Below are positions 36,836 through 44,426 of a stretch of 64,000 nucleotides of DNA, piece after piece (position 1 is the stretch's first letter; each line of letters opens with the position of its first letter). The stretch covers positions 124,997-188,996 of the forward strand of contig NZ_QVQH01000002.1 of the NCBI RefSeq assembly GCF_003428645.1, read 5' to 3'. Origin of the DNA: Geodermatophilus marinus. GTDB taxonomy: Bacteria > Actinomycetota > Actinomycetes > Mycobacteriales > Geodermatophilaceae. The position numbers were made by a program, and so were the translations under genes. The notes below the pieces were generated by a model. That model had not been told where the DNA came from. It ran no database searches and saw only the letters and a list, made by a program, of their open reading frames with translations.

Positions 36836-37668
36836 CCGTACGACCCCACCAGCGCGGTCGTGATCAGCGACCAGCCGTCGACCACCACGAAGAGCAGCAG
36901 CTTGAACGGCAGCGACACGATGGTCGGCGGGACCATCATCATGCCCATCGACATGAGCGCGGCGCTGACCAGCATGTCGAGCACCAGGAAGGGGATGAAG
37001 ACGACCAGCCCGATGATGAAGGCGCTCTTGAGCTCGGAGAGCACGAACGCGGGCACCAGCGTGGTCATGCTGACCGCCTCCCGGTCGGCCGGGGCCTCCT
37101 CGCCGGAGAGCCCCACCATGAGCCGCAGCTCGTCGTCCCGGGTGTTGCCGAGCAGGAACGCCTTCAGGGGCACCACGCCGGCGTCGTACGCCTGGGTGAC
37201 GGTGGCCCGGCCGTCGAGGTAGGGCTGGACCGCGACCTCGTTGACGTCGGCGAGCACCGGGCCCATCACGAACAGCGTGAGGAACAGGGCGATGCCGGTC
37301 AGCACCGAGTTCGGCGGCGACTGCATCATGCCCAGCGCGTTCCGCGTGAGCGACAGCACGACGATGATCTTGGTGAACGAGGTGCACAGCAGCAGCACCG
37401 CCGGCGCCACCGACAGCACGGTGATCGCGAGGATCAGCGTGATCGAGGTGCTGGCGCTGCCGCCGCCGACGGAGATGTCCACCCCGCCCTCGACCGCCGG
37501 TGCCACGGGTGCGGTCGGTTCGGTGGGGGCCGTCGGCGCGGTCGGGGCCGCCGAGGCCGGGCCGGCGAGCAGGAGCAGCAGCGCGCCGACCGCGGCCAGC
37601 AGCAGCAGGAGCACCCCCAGCCGCCGGGCGACGGGTGCGCCGCGCGCGGCGGCGGGGGAGGAGGTCAT
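36832..37668 (-). CDS. fliP: Flagellar export protein FliP
   Basis: This is a 278-residue protein with a probable N-terminal signal sequence (RLGVLLLLLAAVGALLLLLA) as known for FliP, then a Pro/Thr-rich stretch, and four membrane helices. Motifs include LCTSFTKIIVVLSLTRNALG, PPNSVLTGIALFLTLFVM and FIPFLVLDMLVSAALMSMGM. It forms the core of the export pore. ATG at 37668 overlaps the fliO stop. Confidence 0.97.
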   Translation of the reverse strand: MTSSPAAARGAPVARRLGVLLLLLAAVGALLLLLAGPASAAPTAPTAPTEPTAPVAPAVEGGVDISVGGGSASTSITLILAITVLSVAPAVLLLCTSFTKIIVVLSLTRNALGMMQSPPNSVLTGIALFLTLFVMGPVLADVNEVAVQPYLDGRATVTQAYDAGVVPLKAFLLGNTRDDELRLMVGLSGEEAPADREAVSMTTLVPAFVLSELKSAFIIGLVVFIPFLVLDMLVSAALMSMGMMMVPPTIVSLPFKLLLFVVVDGWSLITTALVGSYG

Positions 37669-38054
37669 CAGCGGCGCACCGTCCGGTCGCGCAGCTGCTG
37701 GACGACCGCCGTCCAGCTGCCGCGGTCCAGCACGGACCCGGCCAGCACGCCGGGGCCGGCCGACGCCGGCCGGGCGAGCGCGGCCCGCCGCTCGGCCAGC
37801 TCCTCCTCGACCAGGTCGCCGTCCACCTCGGCCAGCAGGCTGACCTGCTCCTCGGTGGAGCCGACGACCAGCACCCGACCGGCGACGCGGACCACCGACA
37901 GCGAGCTCGTCCGGCCCATGCGCTGGCGGGCGACGACCTCGATGAGCCCGTTGCCCTGCCCGAGCCCGCGCTGGCGGGCCAGCCGGGCGGCGAACCAGAG
38001 CACCGCGCCGATGAGGGCCAGGGACAGGACGAGCCGGATCACCATCCAGGTCAT
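37668..38054 (-). CDS. fliO: Flagellar export-assembly protein FliO
   Basis: This 128-residue protein has one N-terminal membrane helix (MVIRLVLSLALIGAVLWFAA) and a soluble FliO/FliZ-type domain with IEVVARQRMGRTSSLSVVRV and VLVVGSTEEQVSLLAEV. It helps FliP assemble. ATG at 38054 overlaps the fliN stop by four bases (ATGA). Confidence 0.9.
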   Translation of the reverse strand: MTWMVIRLVLSLALIGAVLWFAARLARQRGLGQGNGLIEVVARQRMGRTSSLSVVRVAGRVLVVGSTEEQVSLLAEVDGDLVEEELAERRAALARPASAGPGVLAGSVLDRGSWTAVVQQLRDRTVRR

Positions 38055-38794
38055 GCCGGCGCCGTCCCGCGCTCGCCGGCGGCGTCGGTGACGATCTCGC
38101 TGATCCGCAGCCCGAAGTCCTCGTCGACGACGACCACCTCGCCGCGGGCGATGAGGGTGCCGTTGACCAGGAGGTCCGCGGGGGCGCTGGCGGCCCGGTC
38201 CAGCTCGACGACCTCGCCGGGGTGCAGGGAGAGCAGCTCCCCGACGGTCATCCGGGTGCGGCCGATCTCCACGGTGACCTCCATGGCGACGTGCCGCAGG
38301 AGGTCCAGGCTGCCGCGCGGGGCGCGCGGGGCCGGCAGGGTGACCTGCAGGGCGAGGGTCGCCTCGACCTGGTCACGGGCCAGCAGCGGGACGGCGACGA
38401 GCATGCCCTTGTCGCGGAGACCGTCCAGGGCCGCGACCGGGTCCTCGGTGCGCTCGGAGTCGATGCGCACCCGGCCCAGCGTGGCGGCGGCCGCCTCGAG
38501 GGCGGGGCGCAGCGCCGGGGCGAGCTCCATCGGCCCGACCGGGGAGTTGGCCAGCGCCTCGACCAGCTGCGGGGAAACGACGAGGACGACGTCCCCGGTC
38601 ACCTCGCCCGACAGCCGGGCGGTCACCGCGGCGGAAGCACCGGCGGGCGAGGGGACGGCGTCCGGGTCGCGCACCGGGGCGCCGGGGGTCAGCGCGACCG
38701 AGGCGGGCACCAGGTCGGCCGCGGCGCGGGCGGCGGCGGCCACGACCGCGATGACGGTCTCGGAGGCCTGCGTGTGCTCCAGGCTGGCGGTCAT
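38051..38794 (-). CDS. fliN: Flagellar switch protein FliN with an N-terminal CheX/CheC-like domain (FliN/FliY type)
   Basis: This 247-residue protein ends in the SpoA domain of FliN (about residues 165-235: DLLRHVAMEVTVEIGRTRMT, then LHPGEVVELDRAASAPADLL). Its first 150 residues form a CheX/CheC-like alpha/beta domain (VTARLSGEVTGDVVLVVSPQ). This is longer than enteric FliN (about 137 residues) and resembles FliY of Gram-positives. It forms the lower C-ring and binds export cargo; the N-terminal part could bind CheY-like regulators. ATG at 38794 overlaps the fliM stop. Confidence 0.93.
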   Translation of the reverse strand: MTASLEHTQASETVIAVVAAAARAAADLVPASVALTPGAPVRDPDAVPSPAGASAAVTARLSGEVTGDVVLVVSPQLVEALANSPVGPMELAPALRPALEAAAATLGRVRIDSERTEDPVAALDGLRDKGMLVAVPLLARDQVEATLALQVTLPAPRAPRGSLDLLRHVAMEVTVEIGRTRMTVGELLSLHPGEVVELDRAASAPADLLVNGTLIARGEVVVVDEDFGLRISEIVTDAAGERGTAPA

Positions 38795-39822
38795 GCGGTG
38801 TCCTTCTCGGCTGGGTGCTGGGCGCTGGACGGGGTCGGGACGATGGCGGCGGCGAGCCGGCGCCGGTGGTTGCTGGCGATGGCGTGGGCGAACGTCACGT
38901 CGTTGGTGGTGACCTCGAGCGGTGCGTCCTGCGGGTGCCGCAGGAGCAGCACGTCACCCACGTCGAGGGACAGCAGGTCCTCGGAGGAGACCTCGAGCGG
39001 GGTGAACCGGACGCCGACGTCCACCGGGACCATCCCGAGCCGCTCGGCCAGGGCCTGCTGGGCGCGCCGGCGGACGGCCTGGGCGGATTCCGACAGCTGG
39101 GGCGAGGCCGCGTTCGTCAGCGCGGTGGCGAAGGACGAGAACGGCAGCACGAGGGTGGCCTCGCTGGTGCGGCTGCCGACCGAGAGCGCCAGCGTCGTGA
39201 CCACGACGGTGTCCGAGCCGCCCGCGGCCTGGGCGAGCTGCGGGTCGTACTCGATGTCCTCGAGCGCCGGCTGGAGCTCGGTGACGTGCGAGAACGCCGT
39301 CCCGAGGTCGTGCAGCAGCCGGTCGAGCATGTGCCGGGTGATGGCGGTCTCCATGACCGTCATCGGCCGCTCGGGCTGCTCGGCGCCACCGGACCCGCCG
39401 AGCATGTGGTCGACCATCGCCATCGCCGTGTCCAGCGAGTAGACCAGCAGCCCCTTGCCGCCCAGCGGCTCCATCGAGAAGGTGGCGAGGAAGCAGGTCT
39501 CGGGCAGCGTGGCCAGGTGGTCGTCGTAGGAGTGCTGCTCGATGCCGACGAGCTCCATGCGGGCGCCGGTGCGCAGGAGGGTCGTGAGCACGGTGGTGGC
39601 CTGGCGGGCGAACCCCTCCAGGGCGATCTGCAGGACGCGGACGTGCTCGCGGGAGAGCTTGGTCGGGCGGCGGAAGTCGTAGACGCGCGGCTCACCGCGG
39701 CGCCGGCGGCCCGGAGCGGTGGGGGAGGGGGTGCCGGGGCCGGTCGCGCTCGGAGGAGGTGCCGGGACCTGCGGCGACGGGTCCGGCCCGGCGGGGGCGG
39801 GTCCGGGATCGGGGCGGGTCAC
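38791..39822 (-). CDS. fliM: Flagellar motor switch protein FliM
   Basis: This is a 343-residue C-ring protein with a Pro-rich N-terminal 45 residues, then YDFRRPTKLSREHVRVLQIA, the standard start of the FliM core, then a CheC-like middle domain (LETCFLATFSMEPLGGKGLL in part) and the C-terminal SpoA domain (VDVGVRFTPLEVSSEDLLSL). A typical N-terminal CheY-binding helix is not obvious. GTG at 39822. A hairpin terminator lies just upstream. Confidence 0.95.
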   Translation of the reverse strand: MTRPDPGPAPAGPDPSPQVPAPPPSATGPGTPSPTAPGRRRRGEPRVYDFRRPTKLSREHVRVLQIALEGFARQATTVLTTLLRTGARMELVGIEQHSYDDHLATLPETCFLATFSMEPLGGKGLLVYSLDTAMAMVDHMLGGSGGAEQPERPMTVMETAITRHMLDRLLHDLGTAFSHVTELQPALEDIEYDPQLAQAAGGSDTVVVTTLALSVGSRTSEATLVLPFSSFATALTNAASPQLSESAQAVRRRAQQALAERLGMVPVDVGVRFTPLEVSSEDLLSLDVGDVLLLRHPQDAPLEVTTNDVTFAHAIASNHRRRLAAAIVPTPSSAQHPAEKDTA

Positions 39823-39851
39823 GCACCCCTCATCGGCACGGTCCCGGCACG

Positions 39852-39886
39852 GGCTGACCGGCGGCGCGGGGCGCCGCCGGTCAGCC
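39852..39886. terminator. Hairpin terminator after fliL
   Basis: Two complementary 15-base arms (39852-39866 and 39872-39886) with a five-base loop lie in the 171-bp gap between the fliL stop and the fliM start. It separates the flbD-motAB-fliL unit from the fliM-flhF unit. Confidence 0.75.
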
Positions 39887-39993
39887 GGGGTGGGTGGGGA
39901 GCGTGGGACCGCTGGGACTCCCGGGTGCGGACGTCGTCCGGCCCGCCTCGCTCGCCCGACGCGGGCGCCGGCGGGCCGAGGACCCGGCCGGCG

Positions 39994-40476
39994 TCACTGG
40001 GTCACGTACTCCGTGAGGTAGATGCCCATGACCATCGCGTGGCCGTCCTCGGTGTAGGCCTCCACGATGCGCTGCTCGAGGGCCTCCTTGAGCGCCTCGC
40101 GCGAGCCGATGACGTCGGCCGGCTGGGCCTGGGAGAAGGTGGCGATCACCAGGTCCAGCGCCTCGGACCCGTCCACGCTGCTGCCGCCGTGGCCCCCGCC
40201 GGCCGCGGCCTCGGTCAGCTGCAGCGCGATGCCGACCTTCAGGTAGCCGCCGCCGGCCAGGTTCACCGCCACCGGGTCGAGGGGGAGCACCTCGCCGGCC
40301 ACCGGTTCCTCGGCCGCGGCCTCCCCGCTGCCGGCGAAGAGGAGGAAGTACCCGGCCCCGCCCAGCGCCAGGACGACGACCAGCGCGATGACCAGCAGCT
40401 TCTTCCTGCCACCCCCGCTCTCCTCGCCCTCCTCGGGCGCGGCCTTCTTGTCCTTGTCCTTGGTCTTCTCGGCCAT
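39994..40476 (-). CDS. fliL: Flagellar basal-body protein FliL
   Basis: This 160-residue protein has a charged Lys-rich N-terminus, one membrane helix (LLVIALVVVLALGGAGYFLL) and a periplasm-facing stomatin-like domain. It contains LDPVAVNLAGGGYLKVGIAL and a C-terminal VMGIYLTEYVTQ, standard for the family. It surrounds the MotAB stator and supports torque. ATG at 40476, ten bases after the motB stop, with GGAGGG upstream. Confidence 0.94.
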   Translation of the reverse strand: MAEKTKDKDKKAAPEEGEESGGGRKKLLVIALVVVLALGGAGYFLLFAGSGEAAAEEPVAGEVLPLDPVAVNLAGGGYLKVGIALQLTEAAAGGGHGGSSVDGSEALDLVIATFSQAQPADVIGSREALKEALEQRIVEAYTEDGHAMVMGIYLTEYVTQ

Positions 40477-40486
40477 GGGTCCCTCC

Positions 40487-41401
40487 TCAGGGGTTCTCGG
40501 CGGCGGGCTGCCCGGCGGCGAGGCCCGGGAGCAGGTCGTTGGCCTCCGCGGAGGCGGTGGAGAGCACGACGACGTCGACGCGCCGGTTGACGGTGATCGC
40601 GCCCGGGTCGGTCTCGGGCACGAGCGGGCGGGTGGACGAGTGGCCGACGGCCGACATGCGGTCCTCGGCCAGGCCGTCGCCGGCCAGGTACCGCACGACG
40701 GTCGAGGCCCGGGCGCCGGAGAGCTCCCAGTTCGACGGGTAGGGCCCGCCCGGCGTGACCGTCAGGTGGTTGGCGTGGCCCTCCACCGCGAGCTGGTTGG
40801 GCAGCGCGGCCAGGGTGGGGGCGACCGCGCTGAGGATCGCCCGCCCGTCGGCCTTGAGGTCGGCGCGCTCGGCGTCGAAGAGCACCGGGTCGGAGACGAT
40901 GTGCACCACCAGGCCGCGCTCGTCGATCTCGTAGCGGGCGGTGCCCGCGTAGCCGGCCGCGGCCAGCGCGGCCTCGATGCGGTCCCGTGCGGCGACCAGG
41001 GCGGCGTACTCGTCGCGGGCCTCGGCGGCGACCTGGCGGGCCTCGGCGAGGGCCGCCTCGGCCGCGGCCGCGTCGACCTGCTCCTGGGTGGGCCGGGAGT
41101 CCGGGGCGATCCCGAGGGCGATGTCGGCCGGCGCCGGCAGCCCGTCGAGGACGGCGGGCTCCTCCCGGCTGCTGCTGCTCACCAGCGCGCTGACCGGGGC
41201 GCCGAAGGTCTCGGACAGGCCGCTGGCCAGGGCGGCGAACTTCTCCTTGTCCACCTGGCTCATCGCGTAGAGCACCACGAAGGTCACCAGCAGCAGCGTG
41301 ACCATGTCGGCGTAGGACACCAGCCACCGCTCGTGGTTCTCGTGCTCCTCCTCCTCGTGCTTCCTGCCACGGCGACGGCCGCCCTGGCCGCCGGAGCTCA
41401 T
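40487..41401 (-). CDS. motB: Motor stator protein MotB
   Basis: This 304-residue protein has a charged N-terminus, one membrane helix with the proton-carrying Asp in SYADMVTLLLVTFVVLYAMS, a helical linker and a C-terminal OmpA-like peptidoglycan-binding domain (VEGHANHLTVTPGGPYPSNW, then ELSGARASTVVRYL). Together with MotA it drives rotation. ATG at 41401 overlaps the motA stop by four bases. Confidence 0.96.
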   Translation of the reverse strand: MSSGGQGGRRRGRKHEEEEHENHERWLVSYADMVTLLLVTFVVLYAMSQVDKEKFAALASGLSETFGAPVSALVSSSSREEPAVLDGLPAPADIALGIAPDSRPTQEQVDAAAAEAALAEARQVAAEARDEYAALVAARDRIEAALAAAGYAGTARYEIDERGLVVHIVSDPVLFDAERADLKADGRAILSAVAPTLAALPNQLAVEGHANHLTVTPGGPYPSNWELSGARASTVVRYLAGDGLAEDRMSAVGHSSTRPLVPETDPGAITVNRRVDVVVLSTASAEANDLLPGLAAGQPAAENP

Positions 41402-42168
41402 GCGGCCTCCTTGGCGACCTCACTGGGCGGGATGAGGGAGGTGAGCTTGAGGCGGACGGCGCGCGGGCTGGTGCCGGCCTGGATCTCGGTGATGCCCTCG
41501 ACGAGCAGCTCCATCTGCGCGGCCTGCAGCTCGCTGACCCGCAGGATCTTGGCGCCCATCGGCAGGAACCAGAAGTTGGCGGCCATGACGCCCCACAGGG
41601 TGGCGATGAACGCGGCGGCGATCATGGGCCCCAGCGACTCCGGGTTGCTGAGGTTGGCCATCACGTTCATGAGCCCGACGATGCAGCCGACGATGCCGAT
41701 GGTCGGGGCGTAGCCGCCCATCGCGGTCATGAACTTGGCGGCGACCTTGTCCTCGGCCTTCTTGGCCGAGATCTCGCTCTCCAGGACGGCGCGCAGCTCC
41801 TCGGGGTCGGTGCCGTCGATGCCCATCTGCAGCCCGCGCTTGAGGAACGGGTCCTCGATGGTCTTCACCTGCGCCTCGAGGGCCAGCAGGCCCTCCTTGC
41901 GGGCCTTCTCGGCGAGTCGCACCAGGATCTGGATCTGGTCGGTGGCCGGCGGCACCTTGGCCGGCATCAGGGCCATCTTGAACCAGGCGGGCATCTTCTT
42001 GAGGTCGTCCATCGTCTGGTGGGCCATCGCGGCTCCGAAGGTGGCGACCAGGACGAGGACGATCGCCGGGATGAAGATCAGCGAGGTCGGGTCGGCGCCC
42101 TCGAGGACCATGAAGGCCAGGAGGGCGACCATCGAGACGACGAAGCCGATGAGGGTGGCCGGGTCCAC
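41398..42168 (-). CDS. motA: Motor stator protein MotA
   Basis: This is a 256-residue protein with four membrane helices. It begins MDPATLIGFVVSMVALLAFM, carries the charged cytoplasmic loop and the helix APTIGIVGCIVGLMNVMANL with the conserved proline. It forms the proton channel with MotB. ATG at 42168 is three bases after the flbD stop. Confidence 0.96.
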   Translation of the reverse strand: MDPATLIGFVVSMVALLAFMVLEGADPTSLIFIPAIVLVLVATFGAAMAHQTMDDLKKMPAWFKMALMPAKVPPATDQIQILVRLAEKARKEGLLALEAQVKTIEDPFLKRGLQMGIDGTDPEELRAVLESEISAKKAEDKVAAKFMTAMGGYAPTIGIVGCIVGLMNVMANLSNPESLGPMIAAAFIATLWGVMAANFWFLPMGAKILRVSELQAAQMELLVEGITEIQAGTSPRAVRLKLTSLIPPSEVAKEAA

Positions 42169-42171
42169 GGG

Positions 42172-42453
42172 TCAGCGCTCCTCGCGGGCCGGGAAGGGCA
42201 CGACGGAGGCCCCGTCGGCGTCCGCCGGCGGCACCGGGGAGCGGTAGGTCCCGCGGTCCATCTCGTAGGCGGTGGCGAGGATGGAGGCCCGGTACTCGCG
42301 GATCTCGAGGAGGACCTCCTCGACGGTCTCGCGGACGACGTACTTGGTGCCGTCGACGAGGAAGACCACGGTGTCGGGGTGACCCTCCACCCGCTCGACG
42401 AGGTCGGGGTTGAGCGCGAACCGCTCTCCGTTCAGGCGCGTCACACGGATCAC
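42172..42453 (-). CDS. flbD: Flagellar protein FlbD
   Basis: This 93-residue protein begins IRVTRLNGERFALNPDLVER and continues VEGHPDTVVFLVDGTKYVVR, the FlbD pattern, with a variable C-terminal tail ending PFPAREER. It is found in many flagellar operons ahead of motA; its role is not firmly known. The GTG at 42453 (after a GAGG seven bases upstream) is the family-like start; a longer reading to 42528 adds an Arg/Pro-rich segment with no similarity. Confidence 0.85.
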   Translation of the reverse strand: MIRVTRLNGERFALNPDLVERVEGHPDTVVFLVDGTKYVVRETVEEVLLEIREYRASILATAYEMDRGTYRSPVPPADADGASVVPFPAREER

Positions 42454-42564
42454 GAGGGGTCCTCTGGCTTGCGGGGGGAGGGGTCCGGCGGTGCGCGGTC
42501 GGCGCGCCACCTCTGCTGCAGTTCTCATCGGCCCCGCGGCGGTGCCGCTTGAGCCGAACGCCGT

Positions 42565-42586
42565 CCCTCACCCCGGCGGGTGAGGG
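42565..42586. terminator. Hairpin in the flgE-flbD gap
   Basis: Nine-base complementary arms (42565-42573, 42578-42586) flank a four-base loop, with a further GAAC/GTTC pairing outside. It is one of two hairpins in the 310-bp gap between flgE and flbD. It might attenuate read-through into flbD. Confidence 0.5.
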
Positions 42587-42605
42587 GTTCGGGCACGCGC
42601 TGGAC

Positions 42606-42645
42606 GGCGGCGGCCCGGCCACCACCGGGTGACCGGGCCGCCGCC
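42606..42645. terminator. Hairpin terminator after flgE
   Basis: Complementary 13-base arms (42606-42618 and 42633-42645) flank a 14-base loop, 120 bases past the flgE stop on the minus strand. No T-run follows, as is usual in such G+C-rich genomes. Confidence 0.65.
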
Positions 42646-42660
42646 GTGAGCTGCCGGGGC

Positions 42661-42733
42661 GGCCCCCTGCAGGGTCCGGCCCCGTCCGGAGGCTCGCCCC
42701 GAGCTCGCGAGGGGTGAGAGGGACGGGGTCCTT
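42661..42733. repeat. Dispersed intergenic repeat, terminator-like (copy 2)
   Basis: This copy starts GGCCCCCTGCAGGG and ends GACGGGGTCCTTCTAC, matching the ends of the element at 8274-8332, with a GCTCGC/GCGAG core. It sits 30 bases past the flgE stop codon on the minus strand. The two copies differ in the central part and by length, so they are diverged members of one family. Confidence 0.55.
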
Positions 42734-42763
42734 CTACGAGTGGCGGGGAGGAGGGAGGTCCTC

Positions 42764-43969
42764 CTAGCGCTTGAGGTTGACCAGGTCCTGGAGGATCTCG
42801 TCGGAGCTGGTGATCACCCGGCTGTTGGCCTGGAAGCCGCGCTGGGCCACGATCAGGCCGGTGAACTCCTCGGCCAGGTCGACGTTGCTCATCTCCAGCG
42901 CGCCGGCGTTGAGGGTGCCCCGGCCGCCGGCGCCGGCCTGGCCGATGTCGGGCAGGCCGGAGTTGTTGGCGGCGCGGAACATGCTGCTGCCGGCCTTCTC
43001 GAGGCCGCTGGGGTTGTCGAAGGCGGCGAGGGCCAGCTGGCCGAGGACCTTGCGCTCGCCGTTGGAGAACATGCCGGTGACGGTGCCGTCGCTGCCGAGG
43101 CTGAAGGACTCGAGCGACCCGGCGCTGTAGCCGTCCTGGCTGTCGGCGCTGACGTTGGTCGGGCTGCCGTACTGCGTGATGGTGGAGAGGTCCACGCTGA
43201 CCGCGCCGGTCAGCCCGGGGATGCCCGCCAGCGTGACCGGGCTGGCGGAGGACAGGGCGCCGGTGACCGCGTCGAAGGTCACCGACGACGAGTGCACGGT
43301 GGCCCCGCGGGCGGTCACCGTCAGGCCCCAGGTGTTGTCCGCGGTCTTGCTGTAGGCGTAGGTCACCGGGACCTCGCGGCCGAGGTCGTCGAACATCGTG
43401 ATGGCGGTCTCGACCGCGGTCCCGACCGGTGCCGAGGCCGACAGGTTGCCCTCCACCGTGCCGTTGCCGGTGCGCCGCGGCGCGGTGCCCTGGCCGTAGG
43501 GGATGGCGAGGTCGCCGATCGGGCCGTTGGGGTTGACCACGCCGTTCGCGTCGGCGGACCAGCCCTGCAGGACGGCGCCGCTGGCGGTCACCAGGTTGCC
43601 GGCCGAGTCGAAGCTGAACGAGCCGGCGCGGGTGAACAGCTGCTGGGTGCCGGCCTGGACGACGAAGAAGCCGTCGCCCTCGACCATGAAGTCGGTGGAG
43701 CGCCCGGTCGTCTGGGTGGCGCCCTGCGTCCAGTTGGTGGAGATGCCACCGAGCTTGACGCCGAGCCCGACCTGGGCCGGGTTCGTGCCGCCGCGCGCCT
43801 CGGTCGGGGCGCCACCGGCCCGCATCATCTGCGAGAGCGTGTCCTCGAAGACCGTCGACTGCGACTTGTAGCCGACCGTGTTGACGTTGGCGATGTTGTT
43901 GCCGGTGACGTCCATCTTCGTCTGGTGGGCGCGCAGACCGGAGATGGCCGAGAACATGGAACGGAGCAT
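42764..43969 (-). CDS. flgE: Flagellar hook protein FlgE
   Basis: This 401-residue protein begins with the axial-protein motif MLRSMFSAISGLRAHQTKMD, then VTGNNIANVNTVGYKSQ, and ends VAQRGFQANSRVITSSDEIL followed by QDLVNLKR. The middle is the variable hook domain. It polymerises into the hook after export by the flagellar type III system. ATG at 43969, 31 bases after the flgD stop, with GGAGGA upstream. Confidence 0.96.
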   Translation of the reverse strand: MLRSMFSAISGLRAHQTKMDVTGNNIANVNTVGYKSQSTVFEDTLSQMMRAGGAPTEARGGTNPAQVGLGVKLGGISTNWTQGATQTTGRSTDFMVEGDGFFVVQAGTQQLFTRAGSFSFDSAGNLVTASGAVLQGWSADANGVVNPNGPIGDLAIPYGQGTAPRRTGNGTVEGNLSASAPVGTAVETAITMFDDLGREVPVTYAYSKTADNTWGLTVTARGATVHSSSVTFDAVTGALSSASPVTLAGIPGLTGAVSVDLSTITQYGSPTNVSADSQDGYSAGSLESFSLGSDGTVTGMFSNGERKVLGQLALAAFDNPSGLEKAGSSMFRAANNSGLPDIGQAGAGGRGTLNAGALEMSNVDLAEEFTGLIVAQRGFQANSRVITSSDEILQDLVNLKR

Positions 43970-44000
43970 GGGAGGACTCCTCGCTAAGTAGTCAGGGGGT

Positions 44001-44414
44001 TCAAGAGGTGATCTCGGTTATCCGGCTGAGCTCGACGGTCCTCCCGTCGACCACGGCCGTGGCCTCCGCGGCGGTGCTGCCGAGGCGGACGGAGCTGACC
44101 GTGCCGGTCACGGCGGCGCCGGTGCTGTCGGTCCAGGTGACCGTGCGGCCGACCATCGCGCCGGCGCTGGTGGTGCGCTGCAGCGCCAGCAGTGCGGCGT
44201 TCTGCGTCGCCAGCTGCTCGAGCTTCTCGACCTGGCTGAAGACCGCGGTCTGGCTCATCATCTGGCTGCTGTCGGCCGGCTTGGTGGGGTCCTGGTAGCG
44301 CAGCTGGGCGACCAGGAGCTTGAGGAAGGTGTCCTTGCCCATCTGGTCGGGCCGGTCCACCTCGGTGGTCGCCGGGGTGTAGGCGTGGCCGGCGCTGCTC
44401 ACGGGGCTGGTCAT
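44001..44414 (-). CDS. flgD: Hook-capping protein FlgD
   Basis: This 137-residue protein has the conserved N-terminal half (MGKDTFLKLLVAQLRYQDPT, then QLATQNAALLALQRT) and a shortened C-terminal part lacking the full FlgD_ig/tudor-like region. At 137 residues it is much shorter than enteric FlgD (about 230), as is usual for Gram-positive relatives. It caps the growing hook. ATG at 44414, 12 bases after the fliK stop. Confidence 0.92.
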   Translation of the reverse strand: MTSPVSSAGHAYTPATTEVDRPDQMGKDTFLKLLVAQLRYQDPTKPADSSQMMSQTAVFSQVEKLEQLATQNAALLALQRTTSAGAMVGRTVTWTDSTGAAVTGTVSSVRLGSTAAEATAVVDGRTVELSRITEITS

Positions 44415-44426
44415 CGCGGGCTCCTC

